Source: Prorocentrum cordatum (taxonomy: Eukaryota; Sar; Dinophyceae; Prorocentrales; Prorocentraceae). From it: 64,000 bases of DNA. The stretch spans positions 1 through 64,000 of the forward strand of contig CAUYUJ010004303.1 in assembly GCA_963575745.1 (NCBI GenBank). Direction: 5' to 3'. The notes under the pieces were generated by a model, which did no database searches, was not told where the DNA came from, and saw nothing but the letters and a program-made list of their open reading frames with translations. Both the position numbers and the translations under genes were made by a program. Shown here in pieces: positions 46,390-56,993 of this stretch; the stretch's first letter is position 1; each line of letters begins with the position of its first letter.

Positions 46390-47301
46390 GCTGGCCGTAG
46401 CCCAGCTAGCTGGGCGTCCGGCGGCGCCGTCCGAGGGGGGAGGCCCTCCCAGGGGGGGGCACTGGCACCTGGGAGATTGGAGGAGGAGCACTCCGAGGAT
46501 GGGCAGGAGGAGGAGGCCCTCTGGAGGCACCCCAGCGCTAGTGCCCCCCCGCCCTCATCTTTTGGAGAGCGAACCCGCTCGAGTGGCGAGCGCGAACCCG
46601 CTCGAGGGGCGAGCGCGCGTGCAGAAATAATAAGCCTCGAGTGTCGGGTGTTCGGCGTGGCTTGGAGTTGCACTCTATGAAGTTCGTGGTCTCGACTTCG
46701 GTTGAGGCCACGGACCGCTTGTGCTGACGCTTCACGATATTGCCGCAACCCCTGTCTCTCATCATCAATGGTGAACCGCTGCAGGTATAGGTCATACGAC
46801 CTGGCTCTCTCGGGGGGCGGGTTTTCTCGGTAGCCTCTGTGGGGCTCCTGGTGGCAGTCTGGGTCCTGGTCCTGTCAGGCCCTAGGCGCTAGGCCGTCGA
46901 GCTGGCCTCGAGGCAGTCTGGAGGCAGGCAGTCTCTCGATGAGGCCATCGATCGATCGGCTTCGAGGCATCGATCGGGATGGAGGCCTCGAGGAGGACGC
47001 CATCGATCGGCTTCGAGGCATCGATCGGGATGGAGGCCTCGAGGAGGCGGGGCTCCTCGAGGGGGGTCGATCGGAGGAGGAGGAGGAGGGGGAAGGAGGA
47101 GGAGGAGGAGGAGGAGAGAAGGAGGAGGAGGAAAGAGGGGGGCCCTCCCTGCCCTCCTCCCCGCGCCCCTCCGTTGCCCGAGCGCGGAGCTTAAGTGGGC
47201 GCGCGCCCTCGCCAGCGACGTGGCCCCCGCGCGGGGCGGTGAGCTTGTGGTGAAACCCCCGCCCCCTGAAGTAGAATCATCCCGATATATATATATATAT
47301 A

Positions 47302-47338
<37 letters not shown>

Positions 47339-47752
47339 ATATATTAGTATAAACATGCATGCGTGCATGCACATGCATGTGTGTACACGTATGTCTGTAC
47401 CTTCCCCCTCCTCCTCCTCCTCCGCGAGATCCCCTCCTCCTCCTCCTCCTCCTCCTCCTCCTGTCCCTCACCTCCGCTGCCCGAACGACTCCCGCCCTCG
47501 CACCTTTCGTACACACCCCCCTCCCACCACCCACCCACCACCCACCCACCACCCCCCACCACCCGCCCACCCACCCCACACCCCCACCGTACCCACCACC
47601 ACCCACCCACCACCCTCCCACCACCCACACACCACCCACCCACCCACCAGACCCCGCCCCCCCCCCCCCCCCCCCCCCCCCACACCACCACCCCCACCAC
47701 CCACCACACCCACACATCTCATTTTCCATCTCCCCCCTCCCACCGCGCCCAG
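46390..47752. other. Long intron-like interval with microsatellites
   Basis: Contains CATCGATCGG(C/G)-type repeats (46930-47080), GGAGGA runs, an ATATAT run (47286-47345), CCTCCT runs and CCACCCACCACC DNA up to a C run near 47660-47680. I see no exon in it apart from the one ending at 46389. Confidence 0.5.
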
Positions 47753-49456
47753 GCATGGAGATCTACATCGACACGCACTACGCCGACAAGCAGACGGACT
47801 CCGCAGCGGAGAAGTGGGCACATGCGGCTGGGCATGGTCGGGAGGGCGGTGGGTGGGTTGGGGTCGGGCACGCGCGCGCGCGCACTACGTCGACAAGCGC
47901 GCGGACTATATGCAGTGGAGAAGTGGGGCCCTGCGTGGCCGTCGCGCGAGGCGCGGTTCGGTCGGGGGATGGGGGTCGGTGCGGAAGGAACCCTGATCGA
48001 CATCTACACGCACTACGTCGACAAGCGCGCGGACTACGCAGTGGAGAAGTGGGGCCCTGGTGGTCGTGGACGGGGTCGGTTGGTGGACGGGGTCGGTTGG
48101 TGGACGAGGTGGTGGTGGTGGGCGGTGGTCGCTTGTGGTGGTGGTGGACGATGTGGCGGTGGTGGACGGGGTCGGGCGGCGGCGGCTGGCCATTCGGTTG
48201 GGGTTGGGGGAGGGGTCGGCGGTTTCTTGAGTGTTATGATGATTTCATGTGTTTTCATGTTTTTTTCATGTGTTTTCATGTGGTTTCATGTTTTCATGTG
48301 TTTTCATGTTTTCTTCATGTTGTTTCATGTGGTTTCATGTGGTTGCGTCATGTGGTTTCATGTGTTTTCATGTGATATCACGTGTGTCATGTGTTTTCAT
48401 GTTTTCGTCATGTGTTTTCATGTGTTTTCATGGTTTCATGTGTTTTCATGTTTTCTTCATGTGTTTTCATGTGGTTTCATGTCTTCATGTGTTTTCATGT
48501 TTTCTTCATGTGTTTTCATGTGTTTTCATGTTTTCATGTGATTTCATGTTTTCTTCATGTGTTTTCATGTGGTTTCATGTGTTCATGTGTTATCATGTGT
48601 TATCATGTTTCATGTATTTTCATGTTTTTTGTCATGTGTTTTCATGTGGTTTCATGTAGTCGCATTCATGTGTTTTCATGTGTTTTCATGTTTTCGTCAT
48701 GTGTTTTCATGTGTTTTCATGTCTTCATGTGTTTTCATGTTTGTTTCATGTGTTTTCATGTGTTATCATGTTTTCATGTGTTTTCATGTTTTTTCATGTG
48801 TTTTCATGTGTTTTCATGTCTTCATGTGTTTTCATGTTTTTTTAATGTTTTGTCATGTGTTCTCATGTTTTCATGTGTTTTCATGTTTTCTTCATGTGTT
48901 TTCATGTGTTTTCATGTCGTCATGTGTTTTCATGTTTTTTTGAAGTTTTTTCATGTGTTCTCATGTGGTCCTGACTTTTCCCAATCTACCCCCCCCCCCC
49001 CCCCCCCCCCCCCCACCCACACACACCCACACAAACACACACACCACACACACACCCACCCCACCCCCCCCCCCCCCCCCACCCAAACCGCCCCCCCACC
49101 CTTACCCTGAGATCCGACGTCGTCGGAAACCTCGGAAAGTCGTCGGGGTTTCCGACGACGTCGGAAACCTCGAGGGTTTGGAAATTTCGCAATCCACCCC
49201 GCCTCCCCCAACCCCCCCCTAGCCCTAGCTACCCCCACCCCTACCCGTACCCCCCTACCCTTACCTCTACCCCCCCCCACCCCTCCCCCCCCCACGAGCT
49301 CCCACCCCCCCTAGCCTGCTCCCCCTCCCCCCTCCTGTACCCCCCGCCCGTGTCCCCACCTCTCGCCCCCCCTACCCTAGGACCAACCCCACGCATGCAC
49401 CCACGCACACAAACACTCCTTCACACTCAAGCGCACACAGCGATCTCTCGCAGTAC

Positions 49457-49495
<39 letters not shown>

Positions 49496-49517
49496 ATAAT
49501 TTCGAAAATATACAGGG

Positions 49518-49564
<47 letters not shown>

Positions 49565-50427
49565 TATATCGCCCCAGGTGAGCGCGGCGCAATGCCGCCG
49601 AAGGGGTCGAAGCGCGCTGCAGGGGGACAAGCGGCTGGGAAGGACCGACGTCCCACCTCGTGCAAAATCCTGAGTAGTGTGGGGTGGAGTCACGTGGCCC
49701 CACCCGTATTTGAAATCGTGGCCACCCCGACATGCCCCCCCCCCAGGACCGACCCAAGGAGAAAGGGAAGCAGACGGAGGCCCAGAAACGGAAGAGGCAG
49801 GCCCTGGCGGACCACGAGAACGCTCTGCAGCGCTTGCGGAGCGCGGGCCATATATGTGGTACCGCTTTTTTTTGGGGGGGGCAGATCCCGAACGTCCTGA
49901 AGTTTCCATATCGGGCCCCGCGGTGTTCTTCCCAGGGCCAAAGACAAATCGTTCGGGATCCAGCGTCCCCCTTGATATTTCGGGCCTTGCTTGCTCCCCC
50001 CCCCCCAGCTACCACGCCGGGAAGACGAGCAAGGAGCTGGAGGCAGAGTACGATAAGCTGAGCACGCACAAGAAGCATCACTGGCTGCGGCGCTGGCAGG
50101 AGACAGGCATCCCCCTCTAGGAGGAGGAAGAGGAGGAAAAAGGGGAGGAGGAGGAGGAGGAGGAGGAGGAGGAGGAGGAGGAGGAGGAAAGAGCTAGGAT
50201 GACGACGAGGAGAAGGGGGATGAGGATGACGAGGACGACGAGGAGGGCGAAGAGGATGAGAAACAGGAGAAGTGACCCCCCTCCCCCAAGGGAACTTCGA
50301 GTTCGTGGAGCAGGAGAAGGTCGAGAGCCTGAAGCACACCACGACCAGGGGCAACCAGTCGATCTGGCACGCGCGCGACGGCCTCTACACGCTGTTCGGG
50401 TACAACTGGGACGACGAGGACAGCTTG
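47753..50427 (+). CDS. Many-exon gene, exon group 3
   Basis: Exons: 47753-47817 (MEIYIDTHYADKQTDSAAEK; starts with two bases completing the Gly codon begun at 46389; GC donor), 49747-about 49840 (DRPKEKGKQTEAQKRKRQ, charged, probably helical), 50009-50106 (KTSKELEAEYDKLSTHKKHH, LRRWQETG; GC donor), 50291-50427 (NFEFVEQEKVESLKHTTTRG, IWHARDGLYTLFGYNWDDED; GT donor). The 50106/50291 join is in phase (1 then 2 bases). The 49.8/50.0 kb join is not settled. Lys/Glu/Trp-rich helices could suggest an HMG-like or coiled-coil fold, but that is speculation. Confidence 0.62.
47880..48065 (+). repeat. Two further copies of the 47753 exon
   Basis: CACTACGTCGACAAGCGCGC and GTGGAGAAGTGGGGCCCTG words recur at about 47881-47937 and 47998-48058. 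The last reads LIDIYTHYVDKRADYAVEKW, close to the exon at 47753. The middle copy is shifted by an extra AT (GACTATATGCAGTGG), so it breaks the frame. Confidence 0.65.
48243..48965 (+). repeat. 10-bp tandem array TTTTCATGTG
   Basis: More than 60 units of TTTTCATGTG with variants TTTTCATGTT, GTTTCATGTG and CTTCATGTG. All plus frames stay open (Phe/His/Val/Cys/Ser), so this is not a gene. It sits between the 47753 and 49747 exons. Confidence 0.92.
48985..49746. repeat. Poly-C, CCGACGACGTCGG palindromes and TA microsatellites
   Basis: C runs (48989-49012, 49063-49081), CCACACA DNA, palindromic TCCGACGACGTCGGAAACC words (49100-49180), CTACCCC repeats, and two TA runs (about 49455-49490 and 49523-49568). 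No coding signal until the exon at 49747. Confidence 0.7.
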
Positions 50428-50439
50428 GTGTCACAAAGG

Positions 50440-50890
50440 CCAGCATGAGGAGGATGAGGAGGATGAGAGGGATGAGGAGGATGAGGATGATAAGGAGGAT
50501 GAGGAGGAGGCAGAGGATGATGAGAAGGAGGATGATGAGGAGGATAACGACGACGATGATGATGATGAGGAGGATGAGGATGAGGAGGACGAGGAGGAGA
50601 CGAGACGAGACCAGGAGGATGATGATGTTGACGAGGATGATGATGAGGAGGATGAGGACGAGGATGATGATGAGGAAGAGGAGGAGGACGAGGATGATGA
50701 GGAGGATGAGGGGGACGAGGATGATGATGAGGAGGATGAGGACGAGGACGAGGACGAGGATGAGGATGAGGATGAGGATGAGGATGAGGATGAGGATGAT
50801 GATGATGATGTTGATGATGATGATGATGATGATGCGGACGACGAGGAGGATGAAGGTGAGGATGTTGATGAAGAGGATGAACACAACGCT
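50440..50890 (+). repeat. GAGGATGAGGAGGATGAGGA purine array (intron)
   Basis: (GAG/GAT)n purine-strand array between the exons at 50427 and 50903. Equivalent arrays lie at 41170-41460, 45700-45930, 50960-51240, 52260-52690 and 53060-53135. The reverse (CCT/CAT) orientation lies at 40690-40990, 42590-42760, 43020-43085, 44390-44480 and 46085-46330. Confidence 0.85.
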
Positions 50891-50902
50891 CCCAGGGCCA
50901 AG

Positions 50903-52800
50903 GCGCGTGCTGAGGCAACGATTGCATCGTGCAGGTCGATGCGGGGCTTCGTGAAGGCGGGATTCCATGAGGAGGATGAGGAGGATGAGGAAGATGAGGA
51001 GGAGGAGGGACATGATGAGGAGGATGAGGAGGATGGGGATGAGGAGGGTGAGGATGAGGAGGAGGAGGAGGAGGAGGAGGAGGAGGATGAGGAGGAGGAT
51101 GAGGGTGAGGAGAATGAGGAGGAGGAGGATGAGGAGGATGAGGAGGATGAGGAGGATGAGGACGATGAGGAGGATGAGGATGAGGAGGCGGAGGATGAGG
51201 ACGAAGAGGATGAGGAGGAGGATGAGGAGGAGGATGATGATGCTCCCCTCGCCCGTCAGGTGGACTTGCAGCACGGGGAGGAGGTGTTCAAGCGCGTGGA
51301 GAGGGTCGAGACGGTCCTGGACACCCACGAGCAGGGCATCACGACGCGCCTGGGCACTGAGAGGGCGGCGGTGGAGCCCGTCCGTTGCAGTCTCATGCAG
51401 GGCCAGCAGGCTCGCATGGGAATCCATCCTTCCACATCCATCCCCTCCTCCCCTTGGAACTCGTCTTGGAGGATCCTCTGGGGAGGAAGGGGATGGATAG
51501 AAGGAAGGACGGATTCCCTCGAGGCGAAGGACTCCTCGGACGAGTACTCGAGCTACAGCTACAGCGACAGCGAGGATCGAGGGGCGTGGACCCCACTCCC
51601 CCGAGGATCGAGGAGGAGGAGGAGGAGGAGGAGTAGGAAGGGGGAGGATGAGGAGGAGGAGGAGGAGGAGGAGAAGGAGGATGAAGTCGAGGAAGACGCT
51701 CCTCGGGCACAGCAATCGACGTCGGCGCCGAGCGGCGTGAATGCCGTGGGGACCACGGCGGCGGCGAGCCTCGGGTCGGCGGCGCACCTCTACGCACTCC
51801 TCGGGGGCTGGGACGTGGGAGGGGCGACTCAAGGATGGGTCCTCGATCTCTCTGCCGAGCTCCTGCTCAGCGAACCTGAGTTCGTCGAGTGGGAACTTGG
51901 CAGGGAGATCGGAGACGGGATCGATCGATTGGCCAGCCCAGGTGGGAACGATGCCGTGGTTGACGCCATGGAGCGAGGAGATCAGGAAGCACACGGAGTC
52001 CATGAACGACGTTCAGACTGCGCTGGTGCTGCACGTGCAGGGCAGGATCCCCAGGGATAACGATGGATCGAGCTGAGGATGATCGTCCCCCCTCCAGCGG
52101 CCTGGAGTGGAGTGGGTGATGGAAGTCTGCCATCACCCCTCCACTCGAGGGCTCGAAGAGGGACGGGGTGACCAAACCCTCAGCTCGACCCATCGCCTAA
52201 GGAGCGACGAGGCGGACATGAGCTACCCAGACTGCGTGTCCGCGATCACCGAGGCTGGGAGGAGGAGGAGGAGGAGGAGGATGAAGATGATGAGGATGAG
52301 GATGAGGAGGAGGAGGCTTCGGATGATGAGAAGGAGGACTCGAGGATGAGGAGGATGAGAAGGAGGAGGATGAGGCTGACGATGATGAGACGGATGAGGA
52401 TGAGGAGGATGAGGAAGACGAGGAGGAGGATGAGGAGGATTTAACAACGAATGCACATGCGGAGGATGAGGGGGATGAGGAGGAGGAGGAGGAGGAGGAG
52501 GAGGATGAGGCGGATGAGGAGGAGGATGAGGAGGATGAGGAGGATGAGGTGGATCAAGATGAGGAGGATGAGGAGGATGATAAGTGAGGAGGAGGATGAA
52601 GGAGCATGAGGAGGATGAGGAGGAAGAGGAGGATGATGATGATGAGGAAGAGGATGAGGATAATGATGAGGACGAGGAGGAGGACGCGGATGAGGATGGA
52701 GGCCAAGAAATTCTACGAGCTCGTCCTTCCGGTACAGAAGTCGGTCTCCGAGGCTAACTCCGCCATGGGCAGCGCTGCGAGCACGCCCGTGGGGCAGTAG
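50903..52800 (+). CDS. Many-exon gene, exon group 4 and C-terminus
   Basis: Exons: 50903-50956 (ARAEATIASCRSMRGFVK), 51260-51409 (VDLQHGEEVFKRVERVETV, DTHEQGITTRLG), 51524-51574 (AKDSSDEYSSYSYSDSE; GA donor), 51692-about 51813 (QQSTSAPSGVNAVGTTAA), 51978-about 52026 or 52045 (EIRKHTESMNDVQTAL), 52212-52253 (ADMSYPDCVSAITE; GC donor), 52702-52800 (AKKFYELVLPVQKSVSEAN, ending PVGQ and TAG at 52798). All firmly placed exons are in phase 0 at both ends, and acceptors are AG|G throughout. The middle exon pair looks like a coiled coil. With groups 1-3 the product would be about 740 residues, or about 920 if the 39380 frame is included. Function unknown. Confidence 0.66.
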
Positions 52801-53501
52801 GACGACGTCGACATCGGTATCGACGAGCTCGGGCGAGGGGAGGAGAGACCGACACCTTTTTCTGAGTTGAATGGTCGGTGGCGCATTTTGCGCGCGGGCG
52901 CTGCGCGGTGAAGGGGGCTTCGCTGCAACGCGCGCTCTGTGAGACAGGCGCCTTGCTCGACGGCGCCGAAAGGGGGATGTGCACGTGGGAGGGTGACAAA
53001 GGGGAGAGGAGGTAGAGGAATAGGGGGAAAGGGGAAGGATGGAGACACGGGCCAAGACATGGAGGATGAGGAGGATGAGGAGCATGAGGAGGATGAGGAC
53101 GATGAGGAGGATGAGGAGGATGAGGAACACCGAGAACGAATGCAAATCGATTATTGTTCACTTTACGTGTTATCTCTTGGCGCGCGGCCTGCCGCGCATG
53201 CTGGACGCTGCGACGTCCGTTCCGTTCCGACAGAAAGAACCCGCGGGGAGATCGAGTGCTCGAGCATGATGGGGTGGTGGATTGAAGGATCTAGAATGAT
53301 ATGATGTATGGATACGAACAAGAGCGCAACAAACAACACAACACTAGACACACAATAAACATATACGGCAGACAATTGTCGAGCTGCTACAATTTGTTAC
53401 GTGGAGCTCATGCGTTCCATGTCTGTGGACCTGCTCGTGGTAGCCATGGGGAAGCTGTGAGGCAAGTTTGCATGCTAAGTGTGTAAACCCAGCCATCCGA
53501 C

Positions 53502-53520
53502 GTCTCGATTTTTTCGAGAC
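53502..53520. repeat. Hairpin GTCTCGA-TTTTT-TCGAGAC (copy 1)
   Basis: Perfect 7-bp stem with a T loop, followed by GCGGGCCCCCGACCTCCCGA and a CCGTTTTTTGACGG hairpin at about 53551-53564. The same hairpin recurs at 53618-53636. Confidence 0.8.
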
Positions 53521-53617
53521 GCGGGCCCCCGACCTCCCGACCACTTCCCCGAGCCGTTTTTTGACGGTCCCGAGGCCCAGCGAGGGCCCCGAGAGGTTAA
53601 AACTATGACAAACCCCC

Positions 53618-53636
53618 GTCTCGATTTTTTCGAGAC
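53618..53636. repeat. Hairpin GTCTCGA-TTTTT-TCGAGAC (copy 2)
   Basis: Same 19-nt hairpin as at 53502, about 280 bp before the start codon at 53919. It could be a protein-binding site or a transcript structure (inference). Confidence 0.8.
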
Positions 53637-53918
53637 GCCCGATGCCTTGGAATGTATGTATATGTGTAAGTGCACCCTGCTGCAGGCAGCTAGGCAAGCA
53701 AACCCAGGGGATGGTGTGATTAAGTTCGAGGGTCGCGATGCCCGAACCCCATCAAGGGTTCAGTGGCAACTGAGGTAGCTACGAGGGGCATCCACGGCAG
53801 AGTCTTATTCGCATTTGGAAGTTCTGAGTCCATCGATCGATGATTCGGATCCGTACGCATTTTGACTCGAGCGGTTTCTGATTCGATCGGATTCGAACTG
53901 TTCTTGTGCTTCCTGGTG

Positions 53919-56337
53919 ATGTCGAGGGCAGCCGCGGCGCGTGCGCTCGTGGCTTCTGGAGCCGTCCCTGGCGCTGCTGGAGGCGGGGCACGCGCTGCTC
54001 GCGATGGCCCTCGCCAAGCTTCTGTCCCCGATGGTCCGCTCGATGGCTCTGGATTGCGCTTATTTCTGCTGAGGCAGCATAAGCACGGTCATATGACGGC
54101 CACGGACGTCTGCATTATAAGCCATCACGCTACAGTTGCTGGTGCGCAAGGGGAGTTCCCAAATAGATTTGCGGATGCCCACGTGCCCAGAACTCCTTTC
54201 CTCCACCACCTCACTCGCTTTTCCTTTCCCGAACCCTCCTTCACCCTCCTCTCTCCTCTCTTTTTCCTCTCCCCCTCCCTTCCCCTCTCTCTCTCTCTCC
54301 GTCCTTCCCCCATCCCTCTCTCTCTCTCGCTCTCTCTCCCTTTTTCCCTGGTGGGCGACGAGGTTTCGGCAAATCTATTTCGGCTTCCCCTCAAGGCGCA
54401 ATTGGCGTGGAGGATCTGGCAAAACCTCCTGGAGGGACACACTATGCCGAGCACCTGCGACGTGCGTGTGGTATGTTGGATGTGCGAGAACGAATGTTCA
54501 TTGCGAAGTTGCCTGTCTGGGATAGCGACATGCAGTGCCGAAAACAAATTTATTTCCCATTGATGCTCCCACATGAGAGTTTCGCGATGTTGTACGAGAA
54601 GGATCCTAGTACTTACGACGTCAGCAAAACAAACCCTGCAGATCTACCTTCGACATACAGATCTCACGTGGTAACCCGAGAGCATGGTTTGCTATCTTGC
54701 CCTTTGGCCTTGTATTCAGACGGGGTTCCGTACTCTAAGACTGACTCTTTCTTGTGCTACTACTGGTCTTGTCATTTGGCGCCGAAGCGTCGGTTGATTT
54801 GCACAATCAAAAAGGCAGATCTTTGCGCCTGCGGTTGTAAAGGATGGTGTACAATAGGAGAGATACATCGGATTCTGCATTGGTCGTTCTCGTGTCTCGC
54901 CCAGGGCGAATGGCCGTCAGTTGACCATCGAAACCAGCCATTCGCGGACGAGCTCCGGTCGGCACGGCGAGGCTTTCCCCTCGCCGACGGCGTGCGTGGC
55001 GCTTTGTGCGAATACCGTGCGGACCTCCTTGAGATGGTCACAAGTTTGGGCTTCAAAACTTGGAAGAATTTTACTCACCCGTGTTTTTGTTGCATGGCGG
55101 GCCGAGACGAGCTCTTCAACTTCGATCGTTCTGTGACGAATTGTCGTTGGCCACAGCGCACTGCGGCAACATATCAGAGCGAGGTCAATCGCTCCATGAC
55201 GCGACGGATGATAGCCCCGCAGCAGAGGCCACTTTTGAGACGCCTGTTGCGGAAGATGACGTTTGATGAGATTCGCGGAGGCCGCTGTTTGACGGAGGAC
55301 TTTCCTCAGCTCCAGCTGAAGTCGGGGCACCGCCTCCTTGAGAACGAACACGTGCGTGACATACATGACGTTGACAATATTGAATTGCCAGCTTACCTTG
55401 ATTTTTTCGACACCTCCCGTGTCTCGCAGATCAATATCATAACACCTCTTTTCAAAGTCCCTGGGTTCAGTATAGATTGCGTTCATTTGGACGCGATGCA
55501 CATTCTGGATCTAGGGGTGTCTCAGTTTGTTGCAGGTGCAGTTATGTTCAGCCTCTGCGAAAACAATTTCGCAAGATCCACTCGAGCACTGGGCCCGCAA
55601 ACGTTGCAAAGGCACCGCCCATCTTCCTCTTCATCCTCCCCCTCCCCCCCTTCCCCTTTCCTTTCCTGATCCTCCTATTCACCACATCGAGGATCAGGAG
55701 GAGAAGGAGGAGGGACGCTGCCAAGGCGATGTTTGAGGGCCTAACGTCAACCATTGACGACCGCAGGATGCAGAATTTGTTCGCCCTGCGCAGGCGCATG
55801 AAATCTTTCTACACCATGCGCAGAATGAATAATAGGAAAAACATCTCTGTGATTAAGAAGCTGAAGTGGCAACAGCTTTCGCCTACAGCGCAGCACCCGC
55901 GCCTGAAGGCGAAAGCGGCCCAAACGCGACTGCTCCTCCCGCTCATGGAGAGCCTTGGTGAGGAGTATCCTAATTTTTTAGGGCGGCAGGGCGACGCTCT
56001 CAGGAGAGCTTGCAAAAATCTGAACGAGGCCCATGCCATCATGAAGCGCGAACCCCGCAACATGTCTCGAGAGGGGCTCGCTTCGCCTCAACAGAGCATT
56101 CGTCGCTTCCTTGTGTATTGGCGCCAGCACGGCGGCCACCACGTGTTTAAGTTCCATTCTGCTTGGGACATGGTGCGCCGCGCCGCGGTTCAGGGCAACC
56201 CTGTGTATTACTGGACCTATGCTGACGAGCAATATAATCAGCTCATGGGGACCGTTGCCAAGAGCCTCCACGGAGGCAGCACGTTTTACATTACCTTCTT
56301 GGAGAAGGTCTTGTGGGATCCCGACGATCCTTTCTAG
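53919..56337 (+). CDS. Three-exon gene, candidate DDE (CACTA/CMC-like) transposase
   Basis: Exons 53919-54141, 54363-55611 and 55713-56337 total 2,097 nt, giving 698 residues with no internal stop. Intron 1 is GT-AG (221 bp, CT-rich). Intron 2 is GC-AG (101 bp, CCTCCCC then GGAGGA). Both joins keep phase (1, then 2). Seen: RQHKHGHMTATDVCIISHHA near residue 52; LYSDGVPYSKTDSF (about 179-192); a Cys cluster CACGCKGWC (about 215); HPCFCCMAG (about 298); IDCVHLDAMHILDLGVSQF (about 425-443); WTYADEQYNQLMG near the end. Family knowledge: CACTA/Plavaka-type transposases carry a D-x-MH...LG stretch around one catalytic acid. SDG, DAMH and DEQ are my candidate acids (inference). Only in-frame element gene with enzyme-like motifs. 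Confidence 0.72.
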
Positions 56338-56962
56338 GGGGCCTTGCTGAGTGTTTTTTTCGCAGCAGTCGTATGGTTCATGAATGCCACATGTGGATAT
56401 ATGAGTTTTATGCATAACTATATAATTATCCATATGAGTTGTCGGGCACATATATGTAACGTATGAGTTGTCGGACACATTTCGCCTGCTTTCGCTCTGT
56501 CGCGTTTAAGAGCGCGGCGCGGGAGGAGTAATGAGGAGGGCGGGAAAGGGTACCACAGGAGAGCATAGGAGGATACATATGAGGAGCACGCAGACTGGTG
56601 GAGGCGGACGCGGCTGGAGGCCGACGCTCCCTTTTCATGAGGACGAGGAGGAGGAGGAGGAGGAGGAGGGAGGAGGAGGACTTGGTCTTTTACGACCCTG
56701 TCGAGGGCGGATTCGCGCGGCGAGAAGCCCGCGATCCACCCCTACGAGCAGTCGGTGGGGCTCGACCCGCGCCCGTTTGATATTTTGTTGGAGCGATGCC
56801 GTGTGCGGTGGCTTTAAAGTGGCGATATACGAGACGCCATGTGGAGGCGGCGTTCCGGTGGCCAACGACACACACACACACTACATGCCGTCAGGCAAAC
56901 ACACACACACATACACGCACACACGCACATGCATGTATGTATGTATATAATGCATGCCTGCA

Positions 56963-56993
<31 letters not shown>

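Larger units (their letters stand above)
52801..53918. other. Intergenic DNA between the two genes of insertion 3
   Basis: Ordinary DNA with one GAGGATGAGGA array (53060-53135). Two identical hairpins (53502-53520 and 53618-53636) lie upstream of the second gene. No additional gene is seen. Confidence 0.55.

Noticed and set aside
48249-49110. Phe/His/Cys-rich long frames
   Set aside because: Produced by the TTTTCATGTG 10-bp array, which leaves all plus frames open.
50117-52003. 628-codon minus-strand Leu/Ile-rich frame, like a membrane protein
   Set aside because: The Leu/Ile runs are the reverse strand of GAGGAT arrays, and the better exons lie on the plus strand.
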